Below, one piece after another: positions 12,030 to 23,584 of a stretch of DNA of 64,000 bases (the stretch's first letter is position 1; each line of letters opens with the position of its first letter). The notes beneath the pieces are model-generated. The model worked only from the letters and a program-made list of their open reading frames with translations, searched no databases and was not told where the DNA came from. The position numbers and the translations under genes were made by a program. The DNA is from Aquilaria yunnanensis (taxonomy: Eukaryota; Streptophyta; Magnoliopsida; Malvales; Thymelaeaceae): contig CM077594.1 in NCBI GenBank assembly GCA_039654915.1, positions 20,149,001 to 20,213,000 on the forward strand, written 5' to 3'.

Positions 12030-13370
12030 CCTATTGTAAGTAACCAAGGTTATAAAAATTATGAAAAATCATACTACAGGTTAGGGGTAAGTTCTCATTC
12101 TACCTTTAAATTTTTGCCCTTGTTACGTTTTTGCCTTTTCACAATTAAATTTTGCAATTGAAATACAGAAGTTTCTAAATTAGATATAATCCTCATAATA
12201 TGCCCCAAGCTCATTGTCTTCTTACACTTACGCTCCCACAATCAATACATTTTCATTTCTAGTAAAATCTTATAACTTGATATGAATGTACATACAATTT
12301 ACAATTTTCAGAATACCAATACCAATTTTAGATAGACTATCTATTTTAACAAACTTGTTACTGACTGATGCTTGAGAATTAGAAACGATATTAATTTGAA
12401 AAGTAGGGGAGGGTTTATGCTATTTTTGAAACTTGAGGGCATAAAATCATAATAATTAGCCTTCATTAATGCCATTTTGGGTCAAATTTTTCATGATTAA
12501 GTATGAAAAAGTTCCTAATTTTGGCCGTAATTATATCTTTGTGCCTTCACAGCTAAGCATCCATTAATGGCAAAATGGGTTGGCCTAGATTCGTGTGTAT
12601 GTGTGGATATGGTGGCAATTGGTAGATCCAACACAGTGGTCTATGGATGGTGCTATAACGAGCTTTTTTGGGCGATGGTTTAGGGAACGGTAGGATGGTT
12701 AAGCGAGGGTTCATATGTGGTTGAACCAAGTTTATCGGTGAAGCTAGAGGTTGTGCAAGAGAATCGGACAAGAGCTCGAATTCAAAAGCCCATTATCTCA
12801 GTTAATAGTGGCGACAGTGAATAGTGAAAGGCATACGTACATTGCTCTTGAAAATTGAAGCCGCCAGTGTCTTTGACAGGGAGTTGCCAAAGGTGAAGGA
12901 TGCTAAGAGGAACTGGATGCAGAGCTATTGGTGGCTGGCAGCGGAGTTTATGTAGTGGGCAGTAGCTTCGTGCTTGGTAGAGGACAGGGACAGCTAATCA
13001 AGGTTGGTTTCTCGTGGGGGAAGGGGAGAAAATTACCAATGGCACAGAACTGTAAATTTGACCAGGTTCAGCCCGCTTTTCTTACCTCTCCCACATGCCA
13101 TCATTTGACTACTCTTATTAGTTGACCAATTAATGTCATTAATTGTATCCGAACTTGCTCTAAATTAAAAATTAAAGATGGGGCACATGACAAAGCCTCG
13201 AATTTTTAAACTAGTCATCTCATAATAATGTTCATAATGACATATGAAAAGACTTTTCATGAAAATGTAAGTTTCTTGGAGGCCGGTAAGCCCCATATGT
13301 ATACATATGGAATCAGATGCAAAAGGGGTGGTTTTCAAATTACAATCCAAATCCAAGGATTAACATTAAA
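12030..13370. other. Intergenic sequence, no gene supported
   Basis: No domain-bearing frame is seen. Phrases near 12085-12130 and 12400-12460 (TTTTTGCCCTTG and its inverted counterpart) hint at another small inverted-repeat element, but the ends could not be placed. The 12550-13130 part is of mixed composition with short open frames only. Confidence 0.5.
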
Positions 13371-13699
13371 GTTTTAAAAAAGATAAAAGTACAAAAAAAA
13401 TCACACTAGTTATTGGTCTAGATAGATCTAGTCACTATAGTTTTGAGTGATTTCAATTGAATTACTGAAGTCATAGTTTTGGCCCATATTGACCATTAAT
13501 ATGTTACAGTTTGTTACCGAATACGCCATTAGCTGTTAAAAACTTAATGGTAAATGTGGGAAGCTATTGGTTTTGAAATATTAGAGTACTAATGCAATTT
13601 TTAACAAACTTCAAAAACTTTGTGTAATTTTCCATTTTCATTTATTTTGTGTATCAGCTACTACATCTATCATTGTTGGATCTATCGTTAGTGACATAA

Positions 13700-15387
13700 T
13701 GAGCTTACAATTGTTATATTTACTTCTTTCATATTTAGATTATTTTACTATGTTTTGAACCTTAAATATCTATTTTGAGTATGTTTTGAGTATTTTTTTT
13801 TATAGTTTAGAGCATATCTAGACTTAATTGATTAAAAATGGGTTTAATTTGCAACTTTACAAGTTTTAATAGTTGTGTTCTTTCAGGATTTTGATAGATT
13901 GGTGATATTTCAGTAGAAAAATCATATCTTTAGTTACTAAAATTGAAATGGAGTGATTTTTTTATTCATTAGAAAGCTAACATCTAGAGTTACAAGTCAT
14001 ATGAATACATTGAAACCTAATTTACACGTTAAGGGACTCAAATTTAGCTTCAAAGTCATGATTTGCATGCCATTGCTAGTTCAAAAGCAGTTGCGGTATT
14101 TTGGGCATAGCTTTGGCTGTAGATATCAGTTTTATATGATTCAATTTTGAAGTTAAGAAAGAGCACTACAACTTTCATGTTTTGAGTTTTGAGAGATAAT
14201 GGCTACATCAAGGTTGAATTTTTTCTCGAAGTTGTTGCTAATGTTTTAAAATGTTTCTTGGCTCACAACTTTAAAACCAGTTTTGATGTAGATTAATTTT
14301 GAAGGCTTTTGAACCATGTAGGTGAAAATTCCAACTTAAAGACACCATTCTTTTGGTCATATTAAGACATTATAGTTATTTTTAATCTTTTATATCTGTG
14401 TAGGGTTATTTTAAAACATTGTAAAGGGTTTAGGAAGTTTTCATTGTTTTTTTCCTTTAGGTTAGATTTTTATTCAAATAATAGAAGAGGAGCATGGCTG
14501 TTCTCATCCTGTTTTTGGTCCATATCTTCCTTTTCTCTTTTCCTTCTCTTTGTTTTCCATGACCATATCTGGCTAATTTTTTTATTCTTAGTTGAATGAG
14601 ACCGAAATCTCATATTCTTCAGTACTGTGAGATTAAAGTTGTTTTTATTCAACTAATTAATACTTTCAGTATTAGGTGTTCTTCTATAATTAATTTCATG
14701 ATTGTTTTGCTTATGTGCTTATGAGGCCTACTAGTAGTTATTTGAATTCAATTTATTGCTGGGTTAGAAATCAAATTTGTAATTGTTTGATCTCTATAAT
14801 TTGTGAAACCAATAAGGTTTATTGATTTATTGCATCAAAAGTCATAAATCTTAGGGAGAACATTTATCTAAATTAAATGCAATCACTTGTGTTTGTGTTG
14901 TTTAGCTTCATCAATCTCTTTAATTTTTAATGCAATTGTTAAATTAAACCAAAGTGCTTGTCTTAAGTCATTTAATAGTTAGTATTAATTAGATCACTTA
15001 TTTTCTAATTAACTATGACTAAGGAGAGGTAGGAAGATAGCTCTAACGATGAATATTTAAAGTCTTAATTAATCTATCTATGCATCAATGATCAGTTGTA
15101 GGAATTTGGTGGTGGAAGTTACTAATACCAAAGTTTGCATTCTTGATTGTTTTGTTGATTTCTTACTTCATAAGTTTTTTAATTTTTGTTCTCTCATTAG
15201 TTTGTAATTTTATTTCTGATTGCAAATGATCCCTTCATTCTTTTATTTTAATTTTTTGTTAGGAAGCTTTCAGTTAAAAATTTTTCTTGAGATTCGACTT
15301 AGTTTTCATTGCTATAATACAAATTTATTTATTCTAAGCTGTTAGTGAAACTAGAATTATTTTGGTGGTTTCGACAGTCGACCAAAA
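13700..15387 (+). repeat. 5' LTR of the Athila-type element
   Basis: About 1.69 kb. It matches the 3' LTR, first at 19230-19763 and then from 49425 onward. Shared landmarks include TCATTGTTTTTTTCCTTTAGG (14441 and 49627 areas), the TAAATCTTAGGGAGAACATT phrase (14845 and 50050 areas) and the GATAGCTC-AACGATGAATAT phrase. The end is set from the PBS-like sequence that follows; the exact last base is uncertain by about 10 bases. The short open frames inside are not genes. Confidence 0.85.
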
Positions 15388-15389
15388 AT

Positions 15390-15407
15390 TTGACATCATT
15401 ACTGGGA
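15390..15407 (+). other. Primer-binding-site-like sequence of the Athila-type element
   Basis: TTGACATCATTACTGGGA follows the 5' LTR. It is a decayed match to the TGGCGCCGTTGCCGGGGA type of primer site typical of Athila/Tat elements; most differences are C-to-T or G-to-A changes. Confidence 0.55.
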
Positions 15408-15559
15408 GATTTGTTTTTCTGTTATAGTTTCTTTTTAAGTAAATTGACTTATTCCAAGATCTTTTCATCCAGATGAATTACTGTTTGATCTAGAGATTGA
15501 GAAGACAACAAAAACAAATAGGAAAGCAAAACGGGAAGTGGTCAGTCTTACAGCTTTAA

Positions 15560-17190
15560 CATTTACAAACAGTGACTTTGAAAGCAAGGAATGAGCTATT
15601 ATTGTTGTAAAGATGGCCGTGCAAAGAATACTAAGAGAGTTTACAATTCCTGACATTGTCCAACAACTCTTGTGCATCGATTTTCCTGATATTGAGGTAG
15701 CTTTTGAATTAAAATCTGAATTGATTCATTTATTGCTTACCTTTCATGAACTTGTAGGCAAGGACCCCATAAATACTTGAAAGAATTTTATATTGTTTGC
15801 TCAACCATAAAGCCACAAGGAGTTATAGAAGAATAGATTAAGCTAAGAGCCTTCCCGTTCACCTTGGTAGACAAGGCAAATGACTAGATGTATTACTTTC
15901 CTTCCAGTTCAATTAGAACTTGGAATGACCAGAAGACAATTTTTTTGGAGAAGTTCTTTCTAGCTTCAAGGGTTGGAATGATATAGAAGAAAATTAGCAA
16001 GATTCAGAAGTGCAATAAAGAAAGCCTTTATGAATACTAGGAGAGATTCAACCAACTATGTGCAAGTTGTCCACACCACCAGACTTTTAACCAATTGTTA
16101 CTATAGTACTTCTACGAAGAGCTATTGTTCATGGACTAAAGTATGTTGGATGTTGTAGGTGGAGGAGCACTTGTACAAAAAATACCTGAACAAGCAAATG
16201 ACCTGATTTCTAAAATGGCAACCAACCTGCAATAGTTTGGGACAGGGGTAAACCATGCACTGAAGAAGGTAAATAAGGTGGGAACTTATAGTATTGAAGC
16301 TCAACTTTCTAAACTAACATCTCTTGTTAAACAAGTTGCTTTAGGACAAGTTTAGAATCCTAGAGTTTGTGATATTTGTTTTTTTTCAAGGACACCCTAC
16401 CAACTCGTGCCAACAACGTCAAAAGGATACAGTACCTTAAATGAATGCAGTAAGCGAGTTTGTTAGCCAACCAAAAAGGTGTGACCCTTATGTGAATGAA
16501 TATTATCTTGGTTGTAGAGACCACCTGAATTTGAGATATGGGTAGCCAAGTAACCGGGCTTGGTACCCATTTCCTTGTTACAACAAACCAACTTATCCAC
16601 AATAAAACCAATGACCAAGTTTACGTATGGCTTTAGAGGATATTGTGAAAGCTTTAGCTACTATCACTCAAATATTTCAATAGGAAACAAAAGCTAGGAT
16701 TAAAGATTTGGGGAACCAAATTTCACAACTTGCAGCCTCATTGAACTAAATTGAAGCTGAAAAAAGGAGACTCTCATCTCAAGTTGAAATCAACCTAAAA
16801 GGGCATGCTAATGTTGTCAAAGTGGCAAAGAAGTACAAACCACCACATAAAAAATGGCAACACCAAAAAAGGAACAAGATTCCCTAAAACCAGTAACTTC
16901 TGATGCACAAACTGAGGAAGTGAGTAAAAAGCCAATTTTTTCAAAGTCAAAATTCTAATTCCTCCTCTTTTTCCTAGTAGGTTAGTGAAATCAAAGAAGG
17001 AAGAAATAGAGTAGGAAATTATTGAGACTTTTAGGAAGGTTGAAATGAACATTGCTTAACTTGATGCAATCAAACAAGTGCCTCATAATGCCAAGTTTCT
17101 AAAGGAGTTATGCACCAATAAAAAGAAGCAACAAACTGATGAGATGATCAAAGTTGGTGAGAATGTGTTAGCGATAATCCAAAGGAAGTG
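15560..17190 (+). pseudogene. Decayed Athila/Tat gag
   Basis: The conceptual product is a capsid polyprotein of the Athila/Tat branch. From 15762 one plus-strand frame gives recognisable capsid phrases such as LRAFPF-LVDKA, SSSIRTWND, FLEKFF-ASRVGMI, ERFNQLCASCPHHQ and GGGAL without any frameshift for at least 150 codons. The frame is cut by about six stops, at 15834, 15885, 15984, 16038 and 16104 among others. At 15885 and 16038 the family has tryptophan, so TGG became TAG. A second part with glutamine- and lysine-rich sequence follows to about 17190. The gene is dead. Confidence 0.8.
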
Positions 17191-17205
17191 GCCTTAGAAG
17201 TGTAA

Positions 17206-17664
17206 GGACCCTGGTATGCTTACTATATCATGTGTAATATGCAATTTTAAGGTGGAAAAAACTATGTTAGATTTAGAAGCTTTAATTAATGTTGTGCTAT
17301 ATACTATATATGCTTTTTTGAAACTTGGACCTTTGAGTGAAATTGGTGTTTTGATTCAATTAACTGATAGATCTAATGTCTATCCCAAGGGCCTAGTTGA
17401 AGATGTTTTGTGCAAGTAAATAATTTAATTTTTCCTGCTAATTTTTACGTGCTTGATATAGAGAGTAAAGACCTAACTGCTCTTATTTTGTTAAGAAGAC
17501 CATTTTTAAAGACCTTTAAGACCAAGATTGATGTGGATACTGGCACTCTCGCAATGGAATTTGATAGCAAAATTACACAGTTCAATATTTTTTACACACT
17601 GTTGAAGGAAATTAACAATGATAATTTTGTTTCTTTTATTGAAAAAATTGATACTTTGGTGTAG
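17206..17664 (+). pseudogene. Decayed retroviral-type aspartic protease of the Athila-type element
   Basis: Two overlapping open pieces (17216-17419 and 17410-17664) together give the Athila/Tat protease: a CKDPGMLTISC start, the active-site region LDLEALINV where the family normally has D-L/S-G-A, then LGPLSEIGV, QLTDRSN-YPKG-VEDV, FYVLDIE and LLRRPFLKT-KTKIDV. The glycine after the catalytic aspartate is glutamate here, and the pieces are joined by a frame change near 17415. This is a non-functional remnant directly downstream of gag. Confidence 0.8.
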
Positions 17665-17749
17665 AATGAATTAGGAGCAAATTTTGAGAACTAACCAAAG
17701 TTGGCACAAAAAAGGTAAGAAAAAAAATGCCAAGTTGTAGCAAGAGCAG

Positions 17750-17960
17750 GAAATGCCATTTATGGTTGGACAGAAGGTGTTGCTCAAACATAAGAAAACA
17801 TGGAAAGTGTTGCTTGGTAAGTCTAAGCAAAATTAGACTGGACCATTTGTTATTACTGATATTTCTACTCATGATGTAGTCGGGCTTAAAAGTTTAAAAA
17901 CAAACAAAGTGCTCAACACTGAGACGCGTAAGTTGAAGTCATTTTATGGGGATTCTCAAA
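17750..17960 (+). pseudogene. Integrase C-terminal tail of the Athila-type element
   Basis: The frame reads MPFMVGQKVLL, then GKSKQN-stop-TGPFVITDIS and RKLKSFYGDS, the usual C-terminal end of plant Ty3 integrases (GQ-VLL, GK-K--W-GPF). The stop replaces the conserved tryptophan, again TGG to TAG. It lies less than 100 bases after the protease, so about 2.5-3 kb of pol expected in this family is deleted. Confidence 0.7.
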
Positions 17961-17969
17961 GTAACCCAA

Positions 17970-19229
17970 AACGTGGTCTTGTGCTACAAACAATAAGGAT
18001 TTTTTTTAATATTTTTTCCTTCTTTTATTTTTCAGGTTTCTTTATTCTCACAATTGATTTTCTTGGTCAAGTATTACTTTTTTAGGCCAGAAGTAAATTG
18101 AAACATAGTTGTAGCGAGCTGAAGTCTAATTCCAAGCTATGAATCAAAATCAAGGCAACTTTTAGAGTGGTACATTTTCTTTTCATCATCTGTGTTTTTA
18201 TTATGAACATTGAGGAAAATGTTCAATTTAAGTATGGGGGAGTAGTTAAGCTTTTGCCCTCATTTCTTAATTTTTATTTTATTTTTCCAAATCTTTGAAC
18301 TAAAATTTTTTACTCATACTTTTGAGCATTGGTTTGAGTTATTAAGAAAATTTCACTTTTTGGTTCTTGAATGCTTATCTTGAGTGTTAAGTTAGTACTT
18401 CACTTGTCTTTAGACAACTCTAAAATCTTATTTTTAAATATTTTTTACAATTTTCGATAAAGTTAGTTGATGATTATCTTGAGAAGTTAATTTTTGCATC
18501 AAACTGATATGCTTATTTAAACCTTGTTAGATTATGAGCTTATTAAGTTGGATTTGTGGTTTGCTCGGTTGATGGATGATTTGAATCATTTGTGAAAAAA
18601 ATGTTGAAATTGTTATGTTCTAATGAATAAAAGGTTGTTACTCCGCTATTTTTGGGCATTGAAGTAAGTAGGGGTTTGGTCATAAAGTAAAAGTCGATCA
18701 CTATTCGAAAAATACTGAAAGTATAAGTATGGTAAAAAATCACTTTGAAATTGTGTTGAGTTAATAGCTCAGGTATGGCCACGCCCTTGTTATATACTCG
18801 CTAAATGGCAAAACAAAAGAACAATGCAACACAAGAAAAAAACAAAACAAGATTAAAAAATTGATTAAAATCAGAACAAGAAATACATTCTCAATTGATT
18901 TGTTATCTTCCATGTGTTTGTGGTAAGATTAGATGTGCTTTTTGAGTTTTTGTTTATTTGGTTTGTTCTCTTTACTTGGTGCATAAGTTCTTATCTACTT
19001 GTCTTGTGAAAAAATTATTTTTACGGACATATTTTATTTTAAGTTGCTATTGCATGGTAGGTTGCATGCTTAATTCCTTTGTTGAGTTTTCAAGACCATT
19101 GAATGTAGAATTATCTTATTACCTCTTTAGCTCAAAGGCATGTTTCTATCTTTTTAAGATTACTTTTATTTTGAGTTTAAGGTTTAATTTACTAGAGGAT
19201 GAGTAAAAGCTAAGTGTGGGGGAATTCGA
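17970..19229 (+). other. Post-pol spacer and polypurine tract of the Athila-type element
   Basis: Non-coding spacer between pol and the 3' LTR. It contains GTATGGGGGAGTAGTT near 18234 and the actual polypurine tract TAAGTGTGGGGGAATTCGA at 19211-19229, immediately before the 3' LTR. Two GGGGG tracts in the post-pol region is a common layout in this branch. Short open frames here are not supported as genes. Confidence 0.65.
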
Positions 19230-19763
19230 TGAGCTTACAATTGTTATATTTATTTATCTCCTATTTAGCTTGTTTTAATTTGTTTTGAACCTTAAAGATT
19301 TTTTTTGAGTATATTTTTATAGCATAGAGCATATCTTAATTTAATTGATAAAAAGTGGATTTCATTTGTAATTTTACAAGTTTTAATGGTTGTGTTCTTT
19401 CAGGATTTTAATAGATTGACAATATTTCAGTAGAAAAATCATATCTTGAGCTACAAAGATTGAAATGGAGTGTTTTTTTTATTCATTGGAAAGCTAACAT
19501 CTAGAGCTACAAGTCATATGAAAAACTTGAAATTCAATTTGCATGTTAAAGGGCTCAAATTTAGCTTCAAAATTGTGACTTACGCACCATCGTTGATCAG
19601 AACAATTGCAATATTTTAGGTACAACTTTGGCTGTATAAGTCTATTTTATGCGATTTGGGTGTCATTTTAAAGCTAATAAAGAGCTCTACAAATTCCTCG
19701 TTTTGACTTTTGAGAGATAATAGCTACATTAAGGTTGAATTGTAGCTCGAAGCTGCTGCTGAA
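19230..19763 (+). repeat. 3' LTR of the Athila-type element, first part
   Basis: Matches the 5' LTR from 13700 onward (same TGAGCTTACAATTGTTATAT start, then the CATCTAGAG-TACAAGTCATATGAA phrase). It stops at GCTGCTGCTGAA where the chromovirus LTR begins, and resumes at 49425. Confidence 0.88.
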
Positions 19764-20069
19764 TGATGTAGAGCAAATAGGACTAAAACCAAAAGAGAGA
19801 ACAGAAAAGAGAAGAAGAAAAAGAATAAAACCAGGGGAAAGGAAATTTCTTTTAATTCAATAATATCAAAACTGTTTCCAAAGGTTTTGTTTCCCCTATT
19901 TATATGAGGTGAAAACATAAAGGAAATAAATATGAAAAGAAAGAAATAAACTATTAAAGGAAATAAATAAACCCAGCAATAATGAATATAACAAAGAATC
20001 CTAATTAAAATTTATTTTCTAATTCTATGCCTAAAATAAGTTTGCCTAAAGTTTTTAGGCACTACATCA
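19764..20069 (-). repeat. Chromovirus LTR A (3' LTR of the left unit)
   Basis: 306 bp, TGATGTAGAGC to GGCACTACATCA. It contains a CCCCTATTTATATGAGG tract that, read on the minus strand, would be a TATA-type promoter box. The adjoining polypurine tract (20070-20083 on the complement) is degraded, CTAAGCGAGAATGA. Confidence 0.88.
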
Positions 20070-20084
20070 TTCTCGCTTAGTTGA

Positions 20085-20602
20085 AGGAAACTTGACTTCG
20101 TTGAGTGTGACTGTAAATACCAATCTAAGAGCTTTAGGTCTAACTTACGAAGGTCATCCTCAAACATCCAAGTAGCATCTAAAGACAGGCGTACCGTCTA
20201 TTGAACTAGGTAATGACGACCACCACCAATAGTAAAACTTAAGGACTCATCGTTAAAAATATTGTCAATATCATCCTTTGCCTTAGGGAACTGAGGTGCC
20301 TTTAGGATGGGTGTTCCTGCAAAAGGTCCACTCGACAAAACAGGATGCTTAAAGGTGCCTTGATAAAATGATAAATCTTTCACATGAAAGACAGGACTAA
20401 TATTAAGTTCAGCAGGCAAATCAAGCACATATGCATTTGGTCCAGGCTTCTTTAAAACAGAAAATGGGCCCATGGATCTAGCATGTACCATTTTAAAATT
20501 AGTTTTTGCTAGTTGCTCAGGTTTTATATGAACCATAACTTCATCACCAACATTAAATTCCTTACCCCTACAATGCACATCAACAGCAAGCTTGTAGTTC
20601 AA
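20085..20602 (-). pseudogene. Left chromovirus unit: integrase C-terminus and chromodomain remnant
   Basis: A 134-codon minus-strand frame (20198-20602) reads NYKLAVDVHCRGKEFNVGDEV, then the GPF-type module MGPFSVLKKPGPNAYVLDLP and ISPVFHVKDLS-Y, and ends inside the chromodomain start (GGGRHYLVQ then stop where tryptophan is expected). After the stop the chromodomain continues to about 20085 with DATWMFEDDLRKLD and LLDWYLQSHS. In intact elements the chromodomain guides integration to chromatin; here it is split by a stop. Confidence 0.85.
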
Positions 20603-21829
20603 ATTACTTATGACAATCTTTCATTTAACCTTAGCATACAAATCATGGATATGTTGGGCAAATGATTCAACATGTTTAGAAATCTGAAAGTGATGGGGAA
20701 GAGGAACTAAGTCAAAGGGAGTGCGAGGCTTGTAGCCTTAAACACACTCAAAAGGGCTCAACCCTATTTTCCTATTAACAGAATTGTTATAGGCAAACTC
20801 AACATTAGACAACAACAAATCCCATGTACCATGTTTTTCACCAACAGTACATCTAAGCATGTCCCTAAGGCTATGATTAACAACCTCTATTTGGCCATCA
20901 ATTCGGGGGTGAAAGACGGAGGGAAAAACAAGTTAGTACTATATAATTTCTAAAGGGTCTTCCAAAAATAGCTCACAAGTTTGACACCCCTATTAGATAC
21001 TATGGAATCTGGCAACCCATGTAACTTAACTACCTCTCTAAAGAACAACTTAGCAATATGGGACGCACCATTTTGTTTACTATAGGGAATAAAATGAGCC
21101 ATTTTGGAAAATCTATCAACCATAACTAAGATGGAGTCATGACCTTAAGCAGTCCGAGGTATTCCTAACATAAAATCTATGCTCAAATCCTTCCAAGAAG
21201 CATATGGCAGTGGAAGAGTTGTATAAACTTAACTACCTCTCTAAAGAATAACTTAGCAATATGGGACGCATCATTTTGTTTACTATAAGGAATGAAATGA
21301 GCCATTTTTTAAAATCTATTAACCACAACTAAGATGAAGTAATGACCTCAAGCAGTCTGAGGTATTCCTAACACAAAATCCATGCTCAAATCCTTCCATA
21401 GAGCATGTGGTAGTGGAAGAGTTGTATAAAGTCCACTGTTCTTCTTTTTAGCCTTACCTAATTGACACGTTCGACATCTAGACACAATCCTTTGCACATC
21501 TTTCCTTAACGGAGGCCAATAAAACCTATCATCAACTAGTGAATTAGTCTTATCCCTATCAAAATGTCCAGCCAACACTCTTGTAAGTAACTCCCAATTT
21601 AGAAAATCTCTAAGTGAAGTATGAAGAACACACATCTTATTAGCCCTGAGTAAGTAACCATCCGAAATAAAGAAGTCACTATACCTCCTCCTATCCCCAC
21701 TGCTAACAACTCGGTAGATTTTACCAAAATCAACACATGTTTGGTAGTCCTCCTTTATCCTACCAACCCACGAAACCTTAACACTAAACACTTGAAGGGT
21801 GTCGATCATTCTGCCAAGCCTATCAACTA
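20603..21829 (-). pseudogene. Left chromovirus unit: integrase with internal duplication
   Basis: The minus-strand frame 21348-21809 gives the integrase N-terminal zinc-binding region (VLAGHFDRDKTNSLV, RCRTCQLGKAKKK) followed by the start of the catalytic core ([17 protein letters not shown]). The rest of the core continues in broken frames. A 203-bp segment of the core is tandemly duplicated (21023-21225 and 21226-21428), so the core would be read twice. The gene is dead. Confidence 0.8.
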
Positions 21830-23467
21830 CCTAGTTTTCAACACCTGACTTATGCTTAAGTACAAAGTTGTATTCACTTAGAAAGGTAGACCATTTAGCA
21901 TGATGAGAGTTGTATTCACTTAGAAAGGCAGTCCATTTAGCATGACGAGAGATAAGCTTCTTTTGAGAAATAAGGTACCCTAAAGCTTGATGGTTGGAGT
22001 AGAGGATGAACTCTTAAGGTAAAAGGTGGTATCTCCAAAACCCAAGGGATTGGGCCACAACATAAAATTCCTTGTCACAGGTGGAGTATTGTTGCTTAGG
22101 CTCAGAAAGCTCTTCACTAAAGAATGCTACAGGATGTCCATTTTGACTAAGGACACAACCTACCCATACCCCAGAAGCATCACAAAACACCTTAAACACC
22201 TTACTGAAGTCAGGATGCCAAAGCATGGGTGCTTCAATCAACCTCACTTTGGTCTCCTGAAATGATTTAGAGGCTGCCAAGGTCCATTTAAATTCACCCT
22301 TCTTAAGACAGTCCGATATAGGAGAAGTGATGGTGCTGAAACCTTTAATGAATTGCTTATAAAAAGTTGCTAAACCTAAAGAACTTTGAACTTCTAAAAT
22401 TGTACTAGGTTTAGGTCATTCCCTAACAGCTTTTACTTTACTAGGGTCTACTTTAATCCCCTATGCACCCACTATAAAATCTAAGAAAAACACTCTATCA
22501 TGCAAAAAGCTATACTTATTAAGGTTCACATACAACTTAGATTATCGGAGGGTACCAAAAAGCTAATGTAAGTGGCCAACATGTTCTTTTCTAGATTGGT
22601 TGTAAACTAAGATGTTATCAAAGTAAACAACGAAAAACTTGCCTAGGAACAGTTGAAGGACATGTGTCATAACCCTCATGAAGGAGGTACTAGGTGTATT
22701 AGACAACCCAAAAGGCATAACTAACCACTTATACAAATTATCCTAAGTCTTAAAAACAATTTTCCACTCGTCTTCTAGCCTAATGCTAATCTGGTGGTAG
22801 CCACTACGCAAGTCTATCTTAGAGTACCACTTAGAGCTAGCTTGTATGTCTAACATGTCCTCAAGTCTAAGTATAAAAAACCTATACTTAATGATGATTT
22901 TGTTGATGGCCCTACTATCTGTGCACATTCTTTAACTACCATTACTCTTTGGTGCTACCAAGGCTAGTATAGCGCAAGGACTAAAGCTATGCCTAATGAA
23001 TCATATGGCTAAGAGTTTGTTTACTTGCTTGTTTAACTCTTCACGGTCATTTGGGTTCAACCTATAATGAAGAAGGTGAGGTAATTGAGATCCTGGGAAT
23101 AAATCAATGGCATGTTGAATTTCCTTCAGTAAAGGAGAGTTCAGCAGGCATGATAGAAAAAAATTCCTGTAAAAGATTAGAGACCGCAACCGCAACTAGG
23201 TGTGTCAGTTGAGAGTTTGAACCCCCAAACATGATCTCCCTTACTGCTACAGCAAACACATTCCCACTTGTTATGCTCTCCTACAAAAAATTCTTACTGT
23301 TCAGAAGTTGGATTATGGTTCTTTTTGGTACTGTTATAGCTAGACTTGATTGGGATGCAACATCCATGTAGTTTTGGCCTACCAGGATTAAGAATGATGT
23401 TCTTACCTTTATACCTGAATTCATAAGTGTTGGCTCTACCATGGTGAGTTATGTCTAGGCCAAACTA
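21830..23467 (-). pseudogene. Left chromovirus unit: reverse transcriptase and RNase H remnant
   Basis: RNase H: frame 22014-22280 reads LIEAPMLWHPDFSKVFKVFC, then DASGV-VG-VLSQNGHPVAFFSEEL and KEFYVVAQSL-FWRYHL. RT: frames 22743-22928 and 23001-23195 carry [24 protein letters not shown] and [12 protein letters not shown]. At 22610-22630 the catalytic YFDD box reads YFDN (GAC to AAC), so the polymerase site is lost. A 45-bp duplication of the phrase TTGTATTCACTTAGAAAGG lies at about 21865-21950. Similarity to the right unit ends at about 23467, where foreign DNA starts. Confidence 0.85.
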
Positions 23468-23584
23468 TTTAAAAAAAATTAAGGTTTATGTTTAAAAACC
23501 ATTTAGGCCAAACTATTTAAAAACCAAATAGTTCAAAACCATTTAAAAATTTGATGCACATAACTTGTTTATGTTTTGGATTTA

